Made by a program: the position numbers and the translations under genes. DNA of 64,000 nucleotides. It comes from Streptomyces poonensis. GTDB taxonomy: Bacteria; Actinomycetota; Actinomycetes; Streptomycetales; Streptomycetaceae. The notes under the pieces are model-generated. The model was not told where the DNA came from. It searched no databases and worked only from the letters and a program-made list of their open reading frames with translations. Shown here one piece after another: positions 60,219 to 64,000 of this stretch. Location: contig NZ_BMVW01000007.1 in the NCBI RefSeq assembly GCF_014650915.1, forward strand, positions 310,001-374,000. Reading direction: 5' to 3'. The stretch's first letter is position 1, and each line of letters begins with the position of its first letter.

Positions 60219-61346
60219 ATGCTCGACGAATCGTTGCTCGACACCCCCGACGCCCTGGCGGAGGCGGACCGCCGCGGCCTGCTCCGCGGCGCCGCCGAGG
60301 CCGGCGCCCGGGTCCGTACCGCCGTCCGCCTCGCCGCCGAGGCCGGCATCCCCGACCTCAAGCCCGACGGCCGTCCCCGCGCCGTCCTCATCGCGGGCCC
60401 CGGCATCGCCTCCGCGGGCGTCGCCGACCTCCTCGGCTCGCTCGTGGGCGCCGGCTCCCCCGTGACCCGGCTGCACCCCACCGGTGTCGCCCCCGCCGCG
60501 GGCGCCCTGCGCTGGGAGCTCCCCGGCTGGACGGGCTCCCTCGACCTGCTCCTGGTCGCCACGTCCGACGGCACCGAGCCGGGCCTGACGCTCCTCGCCG
60601 AACAGGCCTACCGCCGCGGCTGCACGGTCGTCGCCGTCGCCCCCGCCGGGACCCCGGTCACCGAGGCGGTGGACGGCGCCCACGGCCTCTGCGTCCCCAT
60701 GGCGACCGCTCCGTACGACCAGGACGAGCCGGCACCGGCCGCGGCGCCCGGTGTTCTGTGGGCGCTGCTCACCCCCCTGCTCGCGCTCCTCGACCGCACC
60801 GGCCTGATCAGCGCGCCCCCGGACGTCCTGCAGAAGGTCGCCGACCGCCTCGACCTCGTCGCCGAACGCTGCGGCCCGGCCATCGCCACGTACAGCAACC
60901 CGGCCAAGACCCTCGCCGCCGAACTCGCCGAGGCCCTGCCCCTCATCTGGACCGAGGGCCCCACCGCGGGCCCCGTGGGACGCCGGTTCGCCGCCGCGCT
61001 CGCCGAGCTGGCGGGCCGCCCCGCCCTCGACGCCCAGCTGCCGGAGGCGCTCGCCTCGCACATGGTCCTGCTGTCCGGCGCGCTGGCCGCGGGCGCCGAC
61101 CCCGACGACTTCTTCCGCGACCGCGTCGATGACCCGGCCACCCTCCACGCGCGCGTGGTGCTGCTGCGTGACCGGCCCGCCGGCGGCCTCAGCGCGGCTC
61201 CGGCCGCCCGCGAACTGGCCCTCGGCCACGACACCGCGATCAGCGAACTGGAACCCGAGGAGGGCGGCCACCTGGAGACTCTCGCGGAACTGATCGCCGT
61301 CACGGATTTCGCCGCCGTTTACCTGGCGCTCGCTTCCGGGGCCTGA
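60219..61346 (+). CDS. SIS-domain phosphosugar isomerase-like protein
   Basis: ATG 60219 (GGAGG upstream) gives 375 residues. Two SIS-like halves are visible: VLIAGPGIASAGVADLLGSL and LLLVATSDGTEPGLTLLAEQ in the first, and a second half from about 200 (IATYSNPAKTLAAELAEALP). It resembles the bifunctional phosphoglucose/phosphomannose isomerase family, but the classical SGNTEE phosphate loop reads SDGTEP and the catalytic His/Glu region is not obvious. Placement between manB and manA, as in mycobacteria, suggests a role in hexose-phosphate handling or sensing. Confidence 0.8.
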   Translation: MLDESLLDTPDALAEADRRGLLRGAAEAGARVRTAVRLAAEAGIPDLKPDGRPRAVLIAGPGIASAGVADLLGSLVGAGSPVTRLHPTGVAPAAGALRWELPGWTGSLDLLLVATSDGTEPGLTLLAEQAYRRGCTVVAVAPAGTPVTEAVDGAHGLCVPMATAPYDQDEPAPAAAPGVLWALLTPLLALLDRTGLISAPPDVLQKVADRLDLVAERCGPAIATYSNPAKTLAAELAEALPLIWTEGPTAGPVGRRFAAALAELAGRPALDAQLPEALASHMVLLSGALAAGADPDDFFRDRVDDPATLHARVVLLRDRPAGGLSAAPAARELALGHDTAISELEPEEGGHLETLAELIAVTDFAAVYLALASGA

Positions 61347-61420
61347 TCTGTATCCCGGCCCCGGGCTCTCCGGCCCGGAGCCGGACAGAACCGGCGCACG
61401 TCCGGAGCCCGACCGACGCA

Positions 61421-61460
61421 CGGTCGGTACGCGCGGCGCACGGTCGGTACCCGCGGCGCA
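61421..61460 (+). repeat. 20-bp tandem duplication in the manA leader
   Basis: Two 20-nt units starting CGGTCGGTAC (61421-61440, 61441-61460) differ by one base. Diverged GACCGG-containing copies continue downstream to about 61500. Confidence 0.85.
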
Positions 61461-61607
61461 CGACCGGGCCGCGTCAGGCACACGACCGGCGCGCGTACTG
61501 GCCGCGCACTGATCGACGCACCAGACATACCAGTCGCACCAGACGCACCAACCCAAGGGCGCGTACGACGCCGCGGCCCACCGACCACAGAGCGAGAAAG
61601 ACACACC

Positions 61608-62759
61608 ATGGACCGCCTCGAGAACACGATCCGCCCCTACGCCTGGGGCTCGACCACCGCGATCCCCCGCCTGCGCGGCGTGGAGCCGACCGGCGAGCCG
61701 CAGGCGGAGATGTGGATGGGCGCCCACCCGGGCGCTCCCTCGCGCACGCCGCGCGGACCCCTCGACGAGGTGATCGACAAGGCCCCGGAACATGAGCTGG
61801 GCTCCCGGACGGTCGCGAAGTTCGGCCCCCGCCTCCCCTTCCTGCTCAAGATCCTCGCCGCCGGCGCCCCCCTCTCCCTCCAGGTGCACCCCGACCTCGC
61901 CCAGGCCAAGGAGGGGTACGAGGACGAGGAGCGCCGCGGCATCCCGGTCGACGCGCCCCACCGCAACTACAAGGACGCCAGCCACAAGCCCGAACTCATC
62001 TGCGCCCTCACCGAGTTCGACGGCCTGTGCGGCTTCCGGAGGCCCGAGGAGGCCGCCGCCCTGCTGGGCGCCCTCGACGTCGACTCCCTCAAGCCGTACG
62101 TGGACCTGCTGCGGGCCCACCCCGAGGAGGCGGCGCTGCGCGAGGTGCTGACGGCCGTGCTGTCCGCCGACCCCGAGGAGATGGCCCGTACGGTCGCCGA
62201 GGCGGCGGACGCCTGCGAGCGCCTCGGCGGCGCCCACGCCCCGTACGCCGGCATCGCCCGCCACTACCCCGGTGACCCCGGCGTCATCGCCGCGATGCTG
62301 CTGAACCACGTCCGGCTCCAGCCCGGCGAGGCCCTGTTCCTCGGCGCGGGCGTTCCGCACGCCTATCTCGACGGCCTGGGTGTCGAGATCATGGCCAACT
62401 CGGACAACGTCCTGCGCTGCGGCCTGACCCCCAAGCACGTCGACGTCCCCGAACTGCTGCGCATCGTCCGCTTCGAGGCCGGCGACCCCGGCGTCCTGCG
62501 CCCGGAGGCCTCGCCCGACGGCGAAGAGGTCTACGAGACGCCCATGGACGAGTTCCGTCTCTCCCGCTACGTCCGCGCCGAAGGCGCACCCGCCCACGAC
62601 CTCACGCGCGCGACCCCGCAGATCCTGCTGTGCACGGCGGGCTCCGTACGGACCGGCGAGCAGGACCTCGCCCCCGGCGAGTCCGTCTTCGTCCCGGCGG
62701 GCGAAAAGGCCGAAGTCACCGGAACCGGCACGTTCTTCCGCGCGACGGTGGTGGCCTGA
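61608..62759 (+). CDS. manA: Mannose-6-phosphate isomerase, class I
   Basis: The zinc enzyme links fructose-6-phosphate to mannose-6-phosphate. The 383-residue protein starts MDRLENTIRPYAWGSTTAIP. It carries the type I blocks PFLLKILAAGAPLSLQVHPD and KDASHKPELICALTEFDGLC (zinc His and Glu), AGVPHAYLDGLGVEIMANSD and the catalytic Arg region further on. ATG 61608 follows GAGAAAG. It completes the mannose cluster, 261 bp after the SIS gene. Confidence 0.95.
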   Translation: MDRLENTIRPYAWGSTTAIPRLRGVEPTGEPQAEMWMGAHPGAPSRTPRGPLDEVIDKAPEHELGSRTVAKFGPRLPFLLKILAAGAPLSLQVHPDLAQAKEGYEDEERRGIPVDAPHRNYKDASHKPELICALTEFDGLCGFRRPEEAAALLGALDVDSLKPYVDLLRAHPEEAALREVLTAVLSADPEEMARTVAEAADACERLGGAHAPYAGIARHYPGDPGVIAAMLLNHVRLQPGEALFLGAGVPHAYLDGLGVEIMANSDNVLRCGLTPKHVDVPELLRIVRFEAGDPGVLRPEASPDGEEVYETPMDEFRLSRYVRAEGAPAHDLTRATPQILLCTAGSVRTGEQDLAPGESVFVPAGEKAEVTGTGTFFRATVVA

Positions 62760-62903
62760 TGGAGCGACACGACATCTGACAGCTCCTGATCGGCCACCTG
62801 GGACGCCATTGTCAGGCCGGGCTGCAACAATGCCCCTCGCACACGGCGGGCAACGCCCGGCCTACAACGGACAGAAGCACAGCTGAAGGGACATCACGGA
62901 CTT

Positions 62904-63884
62904 ATGAGTGCGTCAGGCGGCACCAAGGCGATCGTGGCGGCACTCGCCGCCAACCTCGCGATCGCGGTATCCAAGTTCGTGGCGTTCCTCTTCAGCGGGT
63001 CGTCCTCGATGCTCGCGGAGTCGGTGCACTCGCTCGCCGACTCCGGCAACCAGTTCCTGCTCCTCCTCGGCGGCAAGAAGGCCCAGCGCGAGGCGACCCC
63101 GCAGCACCCGTTCGGCTACGGCCGCGAGCGCTACATCTACGCCTTCCTCGTCTCCATCGTCCTGTTCTCGGTCGGCGGCATGTTCGCCATCTACGAGGGC
63201 TACGAGAAGATCCACGATCCGCACGAGATCGAGCACTGGTACTGGCCGGTCGGCGTCCTCGTCTTCGCGATCATCGCGGAGTCCTTCTCCTTCCGCACCG
63301 CCATCAAGGAGTCGAACCACCTCCGCGGCAAGAAGTCCTGGAAGGACTTCGTCCGCCACGCCAAGGCGCCCGAGCTGCCGGTCGTCCTCCTGGAGGACCT
63401 CGGCGCCCTCGTCGGCCTGGTCCTCGCCCTCGGCGGCGTCGGCCTCGCCCTGGCCACCGGCAACGGCGTTTGGGACGGCATCGGCACCCTCTGCATCGGC
63501 GTCCTGCTCATCCTGATCGCGATCGTCCTGGCCGTCGAGACCAAGTCGCTCCTGCTGGGCGAGGCCGCGGGCATCGAGGAGGTCAAGAAGATCGAGGCCG
63601 CCGTCGTCGACGGGGCCACCGTCACCGGCATCATCCACATGCGCACGCTGCACCTCGGCCCCGAGGAGCTCCTGATCGCCGCCAAGATCGCCGTCAAGCA
63701 CGACGACACGGCCGCCGAGGTCGCCTCCGCCATCGACGCCGCCGAGGCCCGCATCCGCGAGGCGGTCCCGATCGCCCGCGTGATCTACCTCGAACCGGAC
63801 ATCTACAGCGAGGCCGCCGCAGCGAAGGGCCCGGACCGTGAGGCCACCCCCGGCGGACCGGCGCAGCACTCCGCCGACCACTGA
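62904..63884 (+). CDS. Cation diffusion facilitator (CDF) transporter
   Basis: The 326-residue protein has six hydrophobic segments: IVAALAANLAIAVSKFVAFL, YIYAFLVSIVLFSVGGMFAI, PVGVLVFAIIAESF, VVLLEDLGALVGLVLALGGV and the rest before the C-terminal domain. Metal-site residues are visible in AESVHSLADSGNQ (H, D) and LLEDLGA. The cytosolic C-terminal domain starts near 235 (IEEVKKIEAAVVDGATVTGI). It likely exports Zn2+ or a similar divalent cation. The typical H-x3-D of TM5 is replaced by E-D in LLEDLGA, so selectivity is uncertain. Confidence 0.88.
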   Translation: MSASGGTKAIVAALAANLAIAVSKFVAFLFSGSSSMLAESVHSLADSGNQFLLLLGGKKAQREATPQHPFGYGRERYIYAFLVSIVLFSVGGMFAIYEGYEKIHDPHEIEHWYWPVGVLVFAIIAESFSFRTAIKESNHLRGKKSWKDFVRHAKAPELPVVLLEDLGALVGLVLALGGVGLALATGNGVWDGIGTLCIGVLLILIAIVLAVETKSLLLGEAAGIEEVKKIEAAVVDGATVTGIIHMRTLHLGPEELLIAAKIAVKHDDTAAEVASAIDAAEARIREAVPIARVIYLEPDIYSEAAAAKGPDREATPGGPAQHSADH

Positions 63885-63911
63885 CGTACGACCGACCACT
63901 GACGTACGACC
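63876..63911 (+). repeat. 18-bp perfect tandem duplication spanning a stop codon
   Basis: The 18-nt unit starting GACCACTGACG occurs at 63876-63893 and 63894-63911. The first copy contains the CDF stop codon. Confidence 0.93.
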
Positions 63912-63913
63912 CC

Positions 63914-63948
63914 ACGGGGCCCGCCGCACACGATGCGGCGGGCCCCGT
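63914..63948. terminator. 15-bp perfect hairpin after the CDF gene
   Basis: ACGGGGCCCGCCGCA (63914-63928) pairs with TGCGGCGGGCCCCGT (63934-63948) around CACGA. Confidence 0.93.
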
Positions 63949-63957
63949 CGTCCGTGG

Positions 63958-64000
63958 TCAGGCCTGCACCGGCCACGGCGGCACGGGAGCCCGCCTGCGT
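63958..64000 (-). CDS. Possible C-terminus of a convergent gene, partial
   Basis: A minus-strand frame ends in TGA (63960-63958) and reads ...RAPVPPWPVQA to the window edge. The bidirectional hairpin just before it and the spacing suit a convergent gene, but only 13 codons are visible and no family can be named. Confidence 0.3.
   Translation of the reverse strand, partial: RRRAPVPPWPVQA

Overview
The window is a high-GC, gene-dense chromosomal segment from a Streptomyces or close relative. The evidence is extreme third-position GC, many GTG/TTG starts, ATGA/GTGA stop-start overlaps, a WhiB developmental regulator, F420 biosynthesis genes, several LytR-CpsA-Psr (LCP) proteins and an actinobacterial SigB-family module. 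From memory, the gene order closely follows the Streptomyces coelicolor core chromosome between the hut genes and manA. From purK to manA it also keeps the mycobacterial arrangement GtrA-purK-purE-fadE25 ... LCP ... guanylyltransferase-fbiB-fbiA-whiB2-metallopeptidase-DUF3499-manB-SIS-manA. No rRNA, tRNA, CRISPR array, insertion sequence or attachment site was seen.

Layout. 1-2.9 kb: a DUF4388/roadblock-like pair and a PLP decarboxylase. 3.1-8.9 kb: a four-gene histidine-utilisation run (hutU, an M20 hydrolase, hutF, hutI) behind a promoter that overlaps an inverted repeat. 8.9-11.5 kb: sigma factor SigI with anti-anti-sigma and anti-sigma partners. 11.7-16.6 kb: a POT peptide transporter, an OmpR-type two-component system and a GtrA membrane protein. 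16.9-21.1 kb: purK, purE, an M19 dipeptidase and a second M19 protein that has lost its metal ligands. 21.1-25.3 kb: two VOC proteins, a CGNR-type regulator with a palindrome-rich promoter, UDP-glucose dehydrogenase and an acyl-CoA dehydrogenase.

25.4-30.6 kb is the one clearly accessory stretch. It holds two different XRE/DUF5753 regulatory modules (one with an ATPase and DUF397, one with DUF6879 and a 63-residue protein), a methyltransferase next to an unrecognised 160-residue protein with a Cys-containing tail, and a small Cys-rich protein. It is bounded by strong hairpins.

30.7-43.0 kb is a cell-envelope region: a GT2 glycosyltransferase, four LCP proteins, a thioesterase, a Cys/Met-rich copper-storage-like protein, a TIGR03089 protein and a secreted PGRP/amidase. 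43.2-48.7 kb: a sugar-nucleotide guanylyltransferase, an AlkA-like glycosylase, fbiB and fbiA for F420, and a cysteine dioxygenase. 49.4 kb: whiB, with candidate BldD half-sites around its promoter. 49.9-55.1 kb: a very large membrane glycosyltransferase and a secreted DUF5719 partner. 55.2-63.9 kb: a degenerate metallopeptidase and DUF3499 in divergent orientation, a lactate permease, then the mannose pathway (manB, a Trm112-like protein, a SIS protein, manA) and a CDF transporter.

Three sequence themes recur. Short tandem repeats, often 18 bp (a hexapeptide), have expanded in protein linkers and at gene edges. Several genes have a TANNNT -10 box 6-8 nt before the start codon and so look leaderless. 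Most convergent gene pairs are separated by long, near-perfect hairpins without a U-tract.
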